Shown here piece after piece: positions 9,196 through 17,918 of a stretch of DNA of 60,636 bases. Position numbers and translations under genes: made by a program. Below the pieces are notes generated by a model, which was not told the origin of the DNA, did no database searches, and worked only from the letters and a program-made list of their open reading frames with translations. Each line of letters opens with the position of its first letter. Position 1 is the first letter of the stretch. The stretch is taken from assembly GCA_902619105.1 (NCBI GenBank), contig CACNCV010000002.1, forward strand, positions 236,436 through 297,071, given 5' to 3'. Source of the stretch: an uncultured Pelagibacteraceae bacterium (lineage in GTDB: Bacteria; Pseudomonadota; Alphaproteobacteria; Pelagibacterales; AG-422-B15).

Positions 9196-10077
9196 TTAAA
9201 TAAGTATTAAATACGCCCCCCAACCTACAAGAAGAATGCCCAGAAATCTAGAACTAAGTTTCTCGTAAGGCAGCATTTTTTCAGCCAATACAATTATTGT
9301 TATTGCGACAACCCAAAGTAAATTCATAACTCCATTTACAAAAAGCAGAAGCATAAGAACCCAGCAACACCCTAGGCAAAATAAACCATGCTTTAGACCC
9401 ACATAGGCAACATTTCCGTATCCTTTAATAGGACCAGCCATCAGAAACGATAAGGGGTTTCTGCATTTCTCAAGACATGTATCTTTCAAACTTGTAAATT
9501 GAAATGCACCTGCTCCAACAAGAAATAATCCTGCAAGAATATTGTTTTGTAATGTTCCCATCATATCGACTACTCCGTTATTGTGAAAAATATATTGAAG
9601 AGTACATGCAATAAGTGAAAAAATTGTCCAAATTAAAATATAAGTGAATGAAATCACTATCATCTCAATAATAATATTCGACGATATTTGCATATTCGAT
9701 CTCATCATTCTAAAAATATTTAAAAAAATAAATGTAGATGGAAGCATCATCGCAAACATCATGACGGTCCACATTACGAACATCACGATAAAATCATTTA
9801 TTGTCCACTTTTCTGTCATTGGCATCATAAGAAAATTGATTGATGAGTTTTTTTCATTCATATTCATTGAGTCCATAGTCATTTCTGTATCAGACATTGA
9901 GTTCATTGACATTTCATTTTCTGACGCGGTTTCCATTGACATTGTCATTGGATTTTTATTTTGCATCATTGAGTCCATTGGATTAGATGCCATGAGGAAT
10001 AAATAATACCAAGCTAAAGCAATTAGTAAGGTGAGAAAAAAAAGTGTGGTGATATATTCAATTTTAAATGTTTTCAT
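9196..10077 (-). CDS. DUF2182 integral membrane protein with Met-rich periplasmic segment
   Basis: A 293-aa membrane protein. A first helix (about residues 9-29) is followed by a hydrophilic Met-rich stretch with 17 methionines between residues 29 and 87, largely as M-x-M pairs. Several further helices follow, and near the C-terminus is the family hallmark HGLFCLGCCWVLML followed by G-x-MNLLWVV and an EK. DUF2182 proteins are annotated as predicted metal-binding membrane proteins. Mets motifs are known Cu(I) ligands in CopA, Ctr1 and similar proteins. The gene starts at TAATG, overlapping the PCu(A)C stop by 1 nt. A copper-transfer or uptake role is inferred, not shown. Confidence 0.82.
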   Translation of the reverse strand: MKTFKIEYITTLFFLTLLIALAWYYLFLMASNPMDSMMQNKNPMTMSMETASENEMSMNSMSDTEMTMDSMNMNEKNSSINFLMMPMTEKWTINDFIVMFVMWTVMMFAMMLPSTFIFLNIFRMMRSNMQISSNIIIEMIVISFTYILIWTIFSLIACTLQYIFHNNGVVDMMGTLQNNILAGLFLVGAGAFQFTSLKDTCLEKCRNPLSFLMAGPIKGYGNVAYVGLKHGLFCLGCCWVLMLLLFVNGVMNLLWVVAITIIVLAEKMLPYEKLSSRFLGILLVGWGAYLILI

Positions 10078-10532
10078 TAATGTTCTGTATGATCATCTAA
10101 ACTTTTTTGAGTTTCAACCTCAAAAAGCACTTTGATCTCGCCTGCATTTTCAAATACTAAAAACCCTTCTAAACTTATTCCATGAGTTAATTCAATACTA
10201 AAATTTGAAAACATTATATGGTGCGTGCCGGGTTTGAGCGATTTAGCTTTTTGTGGAGGGATTTCAATAAAATCAACTTTACTCATTGTAACTATTCCAT
10301 TCTCTTCACTTGAATAATGTAACTCAGTATCTGCAAAGTCAGTAACAACTTTAATTAAACGATCTGTCTCGAAACCTATGTTTACTATTTTCATATATCC
10401 AGCTGCAGGGCCTGATGAAATTACAAACTTAATGTGTGGGTGATTTATATTAATATGATCTTTTTGAAATTGGTGAGCAGCTCCAATTTTTGTAGAAACT
10501 AAAAACAAAACTATTATTAGTGCTTTATACAA
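10077..10532 (-). CDS. Periplasmic copper chaperone, PCu(A)C family
   Basis: A 151-aa secreted protein with a signal peptide at the N-terminus (hydrophobic LIIVLFLVS, likely cleaved near GAA-H). The Cu(I) motif H-x10-M-x21-H-x-M is fully kept: His72, Met83, His105, Met107. Known PCu(A)C proteins deliver copper to the Cu-A site of cytochrome c oxidase together with SCO1. The start appears to be TTG (10532-10530) right after TAAGGG: the in-frame stop just upstream and the signal peptide leave no better choice. A His-rich N-terminal segment after the signal (HQFQKDHININHPH) may add metal affinity. Lies within the SCO1-DUF2182 unit. Confidence 0.88.
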   Translation of the reverse strand: MYKALIIVLFLVSTKIGAAHQFQKDHININHPHIKFVISSGPAAGYMKIVNIGFETDRLIKVVTDFADTELHYSSEENGIVTMSKVDFIEIPPQKAKSLKPGTHHIMFSNFSIELTHGISLEGFLVFENAGEIKVLFEVETQKSLDDHTEH

Positions 10533-10535
10533 CCC

Positions 10536-10781
10536 TTAATCTCTCTCTGTCGAAAACATACAGACATCGTTAACACAAGTTAAAACGCATAATAAGTTTT
10601 TATCTTTGTTATGATAAGATGCCCATAATTCAGTCTTTTCATGTTTTAAAAGAAGCTCAACATTAGCATCACAATTTTTTTTTGATGCTTGTTCAGATGC
10701 CAATTCTCTATATTTATTTGTTTCTATTATTTCGGAACAAGACAATAAAATAAAAAAAATAAATATTGATATTTTATACAT
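10536..10781 (-). CDS. Small Cys-containing lipoprotein, unknown function
   Basis: An 81-aa protein beginning MYKISIFIFFILLSC: a hydrophobic signal with a lipobox (LLSC), so a lipoprotein anchored through Cys15. The mature part has four more cysteines (NCDAN, LLCVLTC, DVC). I do not recognise a family. It sits between SCO1 (2-nt gap) and PCu(A)C (3-nt gap) in one transcription unit, which suggests a periplasmic part in copper or cytochrome oxidase assembly. The spacing and the signal support it being a real gene. Confidence 0.65.
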   Translation of the reverse strand: MYKISIFIFFILLSCSEIIETNKYRELASEQASKKNCDANVELLLKHEKTELWASYHNKDKNLLCVLTCVNDVCMFSTERD

Positions 10782-10783
10782 TG

Positions 10784-11434
10784 TTATAGATTTTTTAAAT
10801 CTTCAACCATTTGATCAATACTAGAACCAAAGGGAAGTATGCTTCTTAATACATCATTATCATCAAAAATATAATAGAAAGCAGTATGTTGAACCATGTA
10901 ATTTTTTTCTTTATTACTTATTTCATCAGATTGTTCAGATGTACCTAGATAATTTTGATGTTCTGAATTTGTTGCCGGCTCAACATGTACAAAAAAATCT
11001 TTCCATATTGGCATAAGATTTTCATGTGTCCCCGTTAAACCAATTAAATTATTGCTAAAGTTGCTAAGAAATTCTTTCAATCGGTCAGGGTTATCCCTAG
11101 CAGGATCAACTGTTACAAAGAAAAATTTTATATTTTCTATTGAATGGTTTTCTCTATTTAATTGATCAATGGCATTACTCATAAGATTTGCACTAATTGG
11201 ACAAATATCTGGGCAATGAGTAAAGCCAAAAAAGAATACTTTACTATATCCGCTGTAAGTTCTTTCACTTACATCAACTCCAAAATGGTCAACTGCTGTG
11301 AATTTTAAATCAATATCATTTGATACTTTTGAAGTATTGTCTCTAAATAATTCAGAAACTGCCCAACCGGCGACGACTGCTAATATTATTATTAAGAGGA
11401 ATAAAAGTTGATTAACTCTACTTCTTGAAATCAT
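10784..11434 (-). CDS. SCO1/SenC family copper chaperone
   Basis: A 216-aa thioredoxin-fold protein anchored by one N-terminal helix (about residues 9-27). The copper-binding C-x3-C is in FTHCPDICP (Cys74, Cys78), and the third ligand is His183 in VQHTAFYY. FVTVDPARDNP is the usual SCO segment. SCO proteins load or reduce the Cu-A centre of cytochrome c oxidase. The start overlaps the stop of the upstream DmdA-like gene as TAATG (1 nt), an unexpected link between a demethylase and copper assembly; it then leads the lipoprotein, PCu(A)C, DUF2182 and DUF1326 genes. Confidence 0.92.
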   Translation of the reverse strand: MISRSRVNQLLFLLIIILAVVAGWAVSELFRDNTSKVSNDIDLKFTAVDHFGVDVSERTYSGYSKVFFFGFTHCPDICPISANLMSNAIDQLNRENHSIENIKFFFVTVDPARDNPDRLKEFLSNFSNNLIGLTGTHENLMPIWKDFFVHVEPATNSEHQNYLGTSEQSDEISNKEKNYMVQHTAFYYIFDDNDVLRSILPFGSSIDQMVEDLKNL

Positions 11435-12570
11435 TATTCCATTTTTTCGAGTCTAGAACTAAATGGTAAAGGGACAACTTCAACTTCTCGTTTCTCTCCA
11501 TCATGATCAATCTGATAAACTTCTTCTGAATTAATTAAATCAATATCAATGAACCCTAAGGCAATATTGCATCCAAAGTTTGGGCTATATATACAGCTGG
11601 TTACAAATCCTTTTTTTTCAGAATTATTGTCAAACAATGGTATTCTTGCCATATTATAACCAATTTTCTTTCCTGAAATTTTAAAACCAGTGAATTGTTT
11701 TTTAATGCCCTCTTTTCTTATTTTTAAGAGAGCATCTTTTCCTACAAAGTCCGCTTCTTGATCAAGATCATAAAATTTTGGTAAGTTTAGTTCTAAAGGG
11801 TTCTCAGCTAATGAGGTATCTCCTTGGTGGGAAATCATACCGGCTTCAATTCTATCTATTTGATTAGGACAACTTGGTGCAATTTTAAACTCTTTTCCTG
11901 CTTCCATTAGTGCGTTCCATAATGCCGGTCCATCTACTTCTCTTGTTATATAAATTTCGTATCCAAACTGATTACTCCAACCGCTGCGTGCAATGATGAT
12001 ATCTAATCCAAATAAGTTAGTTTCGATAAATTGATAATATTTTAATCCCATAATAACTGGATCATCATTTGTAGCTTTTCTCATGAGTTCTTTTGAGCGC
12101 GGGCCTTGCAATGAAAGTGGGCAAGCTTCAGGCTCTGAAATTTTAACATTAAATTTACTAGATAAAGCGACGCCTTTGCACCACAATATTGCATCAGAAT
12201 CTGCAATGCTTAGCCAATATTTATTATCATTAAACTTTAAAATTAATGGATCATTTATGATTCCACCATTTTCATCTGTCATAAACGCGTAACGACAAAA
12301 ACCATCTTTGAAAGTTGATAGATTTCTTGGCGTCATGTACTGAACAAATTTAGCGGCGTCCTCTCCAATAATTTCAATTTGTCTCTCTGCTGCAACATCC
12401 CATAATGTTACATCGTTTATTAATGATTGATATTCCTCCTCAGGAGTTGTGTAGCCAACAGGCATTGTCATACGGTTATAAGTTGTAAAATTGGTAGCAC
12501 CATATTTTAGTGTCTCTTCAAAGAAAGGTGATTTTCTAATCCTTGGGGTGTATATGATACCTTTTGACAT
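11434..12570 (-). CDS. DmdA-like tetrahydrofolate-dependent demethylase (GcvT family)
   Basis: A 378-aa GcvT-fold protein whose segments match dimethylsulfoniopropionate demethylase DmdA as I remember the Pelagibacter enzyme (~369 aa): LWDVAAERQIEI (about 56-67), MTPRNLS, DENGGIINDPLILK, WLSIADSDAILW, IIARSGWSNQFGYEIY, APSCPNQIDRIEAG. DmdA transfers a methyl from DMSP to THF. AGGAG lies 6 nt before the ATG. It is divergent from the homocysteine methyltransferase and next to dimethylglycine dehydrogenase, so betaine-derived or other N-methyl substrates are also possible. Member of the DmdA/GcvT family: sure; DMSP as substrate: likely but unproven. A second, longer paralogue is at 27409-28752. 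Confidence 0.85.
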   Translation of the reverse strand: MSKGIIYTPRIRKSPFFEETLKYGATNFTTYNRMTMPVGYTTPEEEYQSLINDVTLWDVAAERQIEIIGEDAAKFVQYMTPRNLSTFKDGFCRYAFMTDENGGIINDPLILKFNDNKYWLSIADSDAILWCKGVALSSKFNVKISEPEACPLSLQGPRSKELMRKATNDDPVIMGLKYYQFIETNLFGLDIIIARSGWSNQFGYEIYITREVDGPALWNALMEAGKEFKIAPSCPNQIDRIEAGMISHQGDTSLAENPLELNLPKFYDLDQEADFVGKDALLKIRKEGIKKQFTGFKISGKKIGYNMARIPLFDNNSEKKGFVTSCIYSPNFGCNIALGFIDIDLINSEEVYQIDHDGEKREVEVVPLPFSSRLEKME

Positions 12571-12675
12571 TCTGTTCTCCTTAATGATCAGACCTTATAG
12601 ACCATAAAGTCATAAAAAGTAAATCCTTTTCCTAAGTTTCTACTTACTTATTGAAACTATAAATGCTAAAAAATA

Positions 12676-13602
12676 ATGATGAGCGAAAGATACGAAAATT
12701 TAATGAAACGTATTCATGCTGGAGAAAATATTCTTCTTGACGGGGCCACAGGTTCAGAACTTGAAAACCGTGGTATTAAAATGGATAATTCTTGGTGTGG
12801 TACAGCCTCCTTAGAGAGCGATACATTGAAGCAAATACATAAAGATTATATTGAGGCTGGCTCAAGTATTATAACTACTAATACTTATGCAACAAATCGG
12901 ATGATCTTAGAAACTGCAGGGGTAGATAATCAATTTAAAGAAATAAATCTAAGTGCGATAAATGCAGCTCTTAAAGCAAGGGAGGAATGTGGTAGAGATG
13001 ATGTACTTATAGCTGGGTCCTTATCTCATCAAATACCGTATGAGGATGCTTTTGAAACACAAGAAGAAAGAGAGAAATTTAAGAAAAAACTCACACCCGA
13101 ATATTTTCAAAAATCCTTTGATGAGCTCGCTTTTTTTCTAGCCGATAATGGGTGTGATTTTATTCTACTCGAGTTGATGTATCGACCAGATCGAATTGAG
13201 ATAATTTTTGACTCAGCAAGTAAGGCTGGATTGCCTGTGTGGGCTGGATTTTCATCTAGAAATAAAGATGGGTTGATAGCCCTTACTACAGACTATGACT
13301 ATAGTTTTAAAAAAATGATTAGTAATGTGAAACATCATAAGTTGGATGCTGTAGGAATAATGCATTGTGAAATTAATGTAATAGAACAAAGTATTAAAGA
13401 ACTTAAAGAAGTATATGACCTTCCTGTTATGGCGTACCCAGAAGTAGCGGTATTTAATTTTCCACACTACGACATGAGCAATGTAATTTCTCCTGATGAT
13501 TATTTAATTGAAGCAAAAAAGTGGAAGGATGCTGGAGCACAAATTATAGGTGGATGTTGCGGCACAACAGTTGAACACATTAAAGTACTCAATCAATTAT
13601 AA
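12676..13602 (+). CDS. Homocysteine S-methyltransferase family protein (betaine-homocysteine methyltransferase-like)
   Basis: A 308-aa zinc methyltransferase. ILLDGATGSELENRGI (about 19-34) is the family N-terminus. The three zinc cysteines are in place: Cys231 in GIMHCE, and Cys294/Cys295 in the C-terminal GGCCGT. Relatives methylate homocysteine using betaine (BHMT) or S-methylmethionine (MmuM). Beside a betaine importer, dimethylglycine dehydrogenase and sarcosine oxidase, betaine is the best guess for the donor, which would give dimethylglycine and methionine. Start: two adjacent ATGs (12676, 12679) with no strong ribosome site, so the first codon is uncertain by one residue. Confidence 0.85.
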   Translation: MMSERYENLMKRIHAGENILLDGATGSELENRGIKMDNSWCGTASLESDTLKQIHKDYIEAGSSIITTNTYATNRMILETAGVDNQFKEINLSAINAALKAREECGRDDVLIAGSLSHQIPYEDAFETQEEREKFKKKLTPEYFQKSFDELAFFLADNGCDFILLELMYRPDRIEIIFDSASKAGLPVWAGFSSRNKDGLIALTTDYDYSFKKMISNVKHHKLDAVGIMHCEINVIEQSIKELKEVYDLPVMAYPEVAVFNFPHYDMSNVISPDDYLIEAKKWKDAGAQIIGGCCGTTVEHIKVLNQL

Positions 13603-14514
13603 TTAGCCCGCATCATCTTCAGTCCTTGATGCAAAAATTATTTCTGTTAACCCGGCAAATATAATAAAAGAGCTACCTAATATTTCTCGCCATCCAATAA
13701 GCTCATCTGTTAATACCGCGGCGCTGAAAGTTCCTACAACTATTTCAAAAAGTATAATTATAGAAAATATGCCTGCACCAATTCTACTTGGTGCACCTAA
13801 GATCACTATATTTGTCGGTATATGAAATAAAATTGCAATTAAAATTAGCCACGGCATCATTGTAACCCATGACTCTATTGTTGGAGCATCACCTAGGTAG
13901 TCGCTCAAGAAATATGATTGTATTAATGTAAATAAGCCGCCATAAAAAAAGAACGAAAATAAGATAGGATATATTCCCTCTGGCTTTTTTATCTCCATTC
14001 TAACTGCTGATGCAGCAATAAGAATTCCGCCTAATAAAGCAATCCAATCACCAGAATTTTGTGGTAATGGTATCACGCCGTCTTGTCCAAAAACAATCCA
14101 AACACCAGATAGTGCAAGAGCTAATGTTATGTACCTATAAAAACGTGGAATTTGTCTTAGAAACACTATTTCAAAAAGAGTCGTCCAAACGGGAGTTATA
14201 TAAAAGAGTATTAAAGCTCTAACTACATCTGTAAGTAAAAAACTATTAGCGTAGCAAGCAATGCCGCCTCCAAACAAAAGTCCAATTAGAGGATATTCTA
14301 GGCCAAAAGACTGACCTTTATAAAGCCTCCAGAGCGAGATTGGTAGCAGCATTACAAAAGGTATAACCATTTGAGAAATCGTTGCCCATCCGCCCGTTAA
14401 ACCACCAGCCTCTAACGCTCTTTGAGGGATCCAGAATAAACCCCACATACCCGCAGCAACTAATAATGCAAAGCTAATTGTGTAATAGTAAGGATGTCTT
14501 GGTGTAGTTATCAT
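13603..14514 (-). CDS. EamA/DMT-family transporter
   Basis: A 303-aa protein with about ten hydrophobic helices and two related halves, the EamA (drug/metabolite transporter) layout: WGLFWIPQRALEAGGLTGG in helix 1, ALILFYITPVWTTLFE in the first half, GAPSRIGAGIFSIIILFEIVVGTFSAAVLTDE in the second. It ends directly against the stop of the convergent methyltransferase (no gap) and starts downstream of the ProX terminator, so it probably has its own promoter or gets readthrough. Substrate unknown; export of a metabolite or uptake of an osmolyte are both possible. Confidence 0.85.
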   Translation of the reverse strand: MITTPRHPYYYTISFALLVAAGMWGLFWIPQRALEAGGLTGGWATISQMVIPFVMLLPISLWRLYKGQSFGLEYPLIGLLFGGGIACYANSFLLTDVVRALILFYITPVWTTLFEIVFLRQIPRFYRYITLALALSGVWIVFGQDGVIPLPQNSGDWIALLGGILIAASAVRMEIKKPEGIYPILFSFFFYGGLFTLIQSYFLSDYLGDAPTIESWVTMMPWLILIAILFHIPTNIVILGAPSRIGAGIFSIIILFEIVVGTFSAAVLTDELIGWREILGSSFIIFAGLTEIIFASRTEDDAG

Positions 14515-14524
14515 GATAAATAAT

Positions 14525-14560
14525 TAAAAAAAAGGCCTTGCACAAAAGTAACAAGGCCTT
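14525..14560 (-). terminator. Rho-independent terminator after proX
   Basis: Perfect 9-bp inverted repeat (AAGGCCTTG at 14532-14540, CAAGGCCTT at 14552-14560) with an 11-nt loop. On the minus strand the hairpin is followed by a run of eight T. It sits 26 bp downstream of the proX stop, so it ends the proW-proX transcript before the EamA transporter. Confidence 0.9.
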
Positions 14561-14585
14561 AATTTTCTGATTTAGCTATTTAGAC

Positions 14586-15590
14586 TTACGGAAGCCAAGC
14601 TTTCCATTCGTCAGTACTGTTTTTCCATTCAGCAACAGCTTCTTCGACAGATAAACCATCGTCACCAACTCTTACAAGCATTTTTGCTTGATCCGTGTTA
14701 GAGAAAGCCATCTTTTGAAAGAATGCTTTTGCATCAGCATTAGCAGGATCATTGATCATGTCAGGATTCATATAATTCATCGTGTAGTCTTTATCCCAAC
14801 CTGTAGCAGGCCATGCTGCAGTTCCACAATCTTGCCAGTTATTAGCTTCAGTAAAACTATCACAGTATTTGTAATCTGGCAGTTTTACACCAACCATTTC
14901 ATTCTTACCGAAGAAAAAGTGTGGTTCCCAAAGATAAAGAAGGAATGCCTCACCTCTATCGTAAGCTCCTTGAGCTTCCGCTAGGGCTGCAACTTCAGTA
15001 CCTAGTTCTGATGCTTCAAAATCAATTCCTAAAAGATCTAATCTTTTTTGGTCATGACAGTTCCAACCAGCAACTGGACATCCAATCAATCTACCTTTTG
15101 AACCTGTTTCAGGTGTAGCAAATTGATCTTTATATTTATTTAAATCACTCCAGTCTTTAAAATCTGGGTTTGCGTCAACAAAGTATTTTGGAACATAGTA
15201 ATCAGACATTCCAATGATACCACTTGTGTACGCGTCAACAGTTCCATCACCAGAATACTCTTTTACAACCTCTCCGTCATAAATTAGATTAGTGTTGAGC
15301 ATTACATCGTCAGCCTCAGCATAACTTGGCCAACTTTCACATGCGAAGTCAATATCGCCAGCGGCAATAGCTTCCCATAGACCTGTTCCTGAAGCAAATT
15401 CTATTCTATCAATTCTATAGCCTAGCTCCTCTTCAAGGATAGCAACTGCAACCTGACATGTTATTTCTCCACCAGTCCAGTCAGCAACAGCAGCTGTTAA
15501 ACGCTTTGCGTTGGCAGTACCTGCCGATAGAACTAAAAAAGAAGACAAAATCAGGGCAGCAAAAGTTTTTGCAAATAATGAATTTTTCAT
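14586..15590 (-). CDS. proX: Glycine betaine/proline ABC transporter, periplasmic binding protein
   Basis: A 334-aa OpuAC/ProX-type binding protein. The signal peptide (about 29 residues, cleavage near TANA-KR) is followed by ADWTGGEITCQVAVAILEEELGYRI, the typical N-terminal lobe, and many Trp/Tyr residues (WPSYAEAD, SDYYVPKYF, LYLWEPHFFFG) of the kind that form the aromatic cage for quaternary ammonium. A strong ribosome site (AGGGGA, 5 nt before ATG) and a 121-bp spacer from proW suggest extra expression of the binding protein. The gene ends in a strong terminator. Binds betaine or a related osmolyte such as DMSP or choline. Confidence 0.92.
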   Translation of the reverse strand: MKNSLFAKTFAALILSSFLVLSAGTANAKRLTAAVADWTGGEITCQVAVAILEEELGYRIDRIEFASGTGLWEAIAAGDIDFACESWPSYAEADDVMLNTNLIYDGEVVKEYSGDGTVDAYTSGIIGMSDYYVPKYFVDANPDFKDWSDLNKYKDQFATPETGSKGRLIGCPVAGWNCHDQKRLDLLGIDFEASELGTEVAALAEAQGAYDRGEAFLLYLWEPHFFFGKNEMVGVKLPDYKYCDSFTEANNWQDCGTAAWPATGWDKDYTMNYMNPDMINDPANADAKAFFQKMAFSNTDQAKMLVRVGDDGLSVEEAVAEWKNSTDEWKAWLP

Positions 15591-15711
15591 TAATTTCCCC
15601 TTTTTATTAATTAATTAATGAATAATTCTAGACCAAAAAAGATGAATAAGTAAACCGCTTTATCAATATTTTTTGAAGAAAAGTATAAGGAAATATGTAT
15701 ATATATTAGAT

Positions 15712-17832
15712 CTATAAACCTAGGGCATCTCGCTGTTTTTTTGTCCATGCGAGACTTATACGGTCAATTATCATAGCTAATAAGCAAATTCCAATCCCTG
15801 CAGCGAGAGCTCTGCCGGTATCTGATCGAGCTAAACCGTTAAATACTTCAAGACCTAGTCCTTTCCCGCCAATAAGAGGTGTGACAATTTGCATTGCAAA
15901 AGCCATCATGACTGTTTGATTGAAACCCATAACCAAACTAGGAACTGCTAAAGGAAATTTTATCTTATTGAGAGTCTGAATTGTAGTGCCTCCAAACGAC
16001 TTTGATACTTCTGAATATGTGGAAGAAACTTGAGACAGGCCCAATACAGTTAAGCGAATTATTGGAGGTATGGAGTATATAATTGTTGCGAGCAACGCAG
16101 AAAATGCCCCGCCACCAAAAAACATTAATACTGGAACAAGATAACAAAAATATGGCAATGTTTGCATTGCATCTAATATAACCTCATTGATATTTTGAAA
16201 GCGTTTACTGTAAGAAGCAATAATGCCTATAGGAACTCCTATTACAAAACACAGAAGAACTGAGATAAGAACAGATGAAAGAGTTATCATTGCTTCAGTC
16301 CAAATATTGCATGCACCGATGAAAACTAAAAGAATAGCAGTAATAATTGCAAATCTAATTCCAACAGATTTCCAGCTAATTAGAACCAATGCGCCAATTG
16401 TGAACCAATACGGCAAATACGTTAGATAAAAATCAAATGGTCTTAGAAGGTAAATAACAACAGTTGATCTGATTGTTTTGGTAATTGAAATAAATGTATC
16501 ATTTACAACTAATGATTTTACACCGGCAGCAATTTCTTCTCTTATTGAAAGATTCCATGCATCTGGAAAAGTTCCTATTGCAGCAACGTTTGCATCATAA
16601 TAAACGATGCCTATTAATATTAGTAATCCAGAGAAAAAGAAATAATGAGCATTTATAAACTGTGCAATCGCAGAGCCGTAATCTTTATTAAATTGAGAAA
16701 TTACTGAATTTAAAATGAAAGAAAAAATTCTAATAAGGCTTGAGAATACAAATGCAAATGCAAAATGAATTAATTGTAGAGGTTTTTCTACCTGTCGTGC
16801 TATGGGATAAATATCCCATGTTTGTGGTAAAAGATAAAATTTTTGACTATCCGATGGCAGAGTTACTGTTTCTCTACTAGCGGCTTTGCCAAATCTATCA
16901 AACATGATTGCCATTAAAAGAACGCAAATGCCCCCTTCCAATGCAGCTCCGACTTCTAGTTTTTTTATCGATACCCAAATATCTGAACCTAGACCTTGAG
17001 CCCCAATAAAAGTTGCTAAAACAACCAAGGCCAAAGCCATCATTATTGTTTGGTTAACGCCCATCATGATGCTTGGAAGAGCTAATGGAATTTGTACTTT
17101 AAATAAAATTTGGCTCTTACTAGAGCCAAAAGCCGTTGCCGTTTCTACTGTTTCATTAGGGACCTGACGTATACCTAAGTTTGTCAGACGAATAATAGGA
17201 GGCATTGAATAAATCATTGTTGCAAGAATTGCAGGTGCGCCTCCAATTCCAAAGAAAAACATTGCTGGGATAAGATAAACAAATGCAGGCATCACTTGCA
17301 TTATATCGAGTGCTGGTTTCATATTTCTCTCAAAACGATCACTTAATGCACAGAAAATGCCAAGTATCACTCCAACGGCTACAGATAAGAATACTGATAG
17401 ACCCATAAGAGCAAGAGTTTCCATCGCAGAATCCCATAGTCCAACCATTCCCCAATACATGGTGCCAAAAAGAACCAGAATACCTAATCTAATTCCACCA
17501 AATGCAAGTGATGGAATAAGCAATAACGCTGCTATGAATACCCAAGATGAATCTAGTAAAAAATCCTCGAGCATCCAATAAAGGTCTTTTACATAACCAG
17601 CAACCATCCTTGTATAAACTTTAATATTATCTTTTAAAAAATCTTCACCAGCATTGACCCAAGCTGTAAAAGTAAAAGCATCTGTTATAAAGACAGGAAA
17701 TTCCGAAACATCTTCACCTTGGAATGCAAGCCAGATTGAAGCTAGAATTGCAGCAAAAATGAGCCCAGGAATGATTAGGCTCTGAGTACTACTTTTAGAA
17801 GATAAAAGAGATGTATCTTGGGTTAATGCCAT
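15712..17832 (-). CDS. proW: Double-length ProW-type permease (two fused permease domains)
   Basis: 706 aa, about twice a normal ProW. Two similar membrane domains are visible: one with ALSDRFERNMKPALDIMQVMPAFVYLIPAMFFFGIGGAPAI and IRLTNLGIRQVPNETVETATAFGSS, and a second with ASYSKRFQNINEVILDAMQTLPYFCYLVPVLMFFGGGAFSAL and IRLTVLGLSQVSSTYSEVSKSFGG. Each has its own EAA-type loop that docks on the ATPase. A single fused chain would replace the usual permease homodimer. Transcribed toward proX and divergent (86-bp gap) from proV. Confidence 0.92.
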   Translation of the reverse strand: MALTQDTSLLSSKSSTQSLIIPGLIFAAILASIWLAFQGEDVSEFPVFITDAFTFTAWVNAGEDFLKDNIKVYTRMVAGYVKDLYWMLEDFLLDSSWVFIAALLLIPSLAFGGIRLGILVLFGTMYWGMVGLWDSAMETLALMGLSVFLSVAVGVILGIFCALSDRFERNMKPALDIMQVMPAFVYLIPAMFFFGIGGAPAILATMIYSMPPIIRLTNLGIRQVPNETVETATAFGSSKSQILFKVQIPLALPSIMMGVNQTIMMALALVVLATFIGAQGLGSDIWVSIKKLEVGAALEGGICVLLMAIMFDRFGKAASRETVTLPSDSQKFYLLPQTWDIYPIARQVEKPLQLIHFAFAFVFSSLIRIFSFILNSVISQFNKDYGSAIAQFINAHYFFFSGLLILIGIVYYDANVAAIGTFPDAWNLSIREEIAAGVKSLVVNDTFISITKTIRSTVVIYLLRPFDFYLTYLPYWFTIGALVLISWKSVGIRFAIITAILLVFIGACNIWTEAMITLSSVLISVLLCFVIGVPIGIIASYSKRFQNINEVILDAMQTLPYFCYLVPVLMFFGGGAFSALLATIIYSIPPIIRLTVLGLSQVSSTYSEVSKSFGGTTIQTLNKIKFPLAVPSLVMGFNQTVMMAFAMQIVTPLIGGKGLGLEVFNGLARSDTGRALAAGIGICLLAMIIDRISLAWTKKQRDALGL

Positions 17833-17918
17833 GTAAAATAGTATTCCTCAAGGTTAAATAAATTATTCAAAAATCCTCAACATAGTATAACATTCAGCAG
17901 ATAAAGCACTCAAAAATA

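Noticed and set aside
9644-10006. 120-aa frame opposite the DUF2182 gene
   Set aside because: It is the mirror of the Met-rich repeat (ATG/CAT-rich DNA gives long open Ile/Asp frames); no motif and no start signal.
14688-15118. Plus-strand frames of 98 and 65 aa opposite proX
   Set aside because: Antisense shadows of a well-supported gene with no family features.
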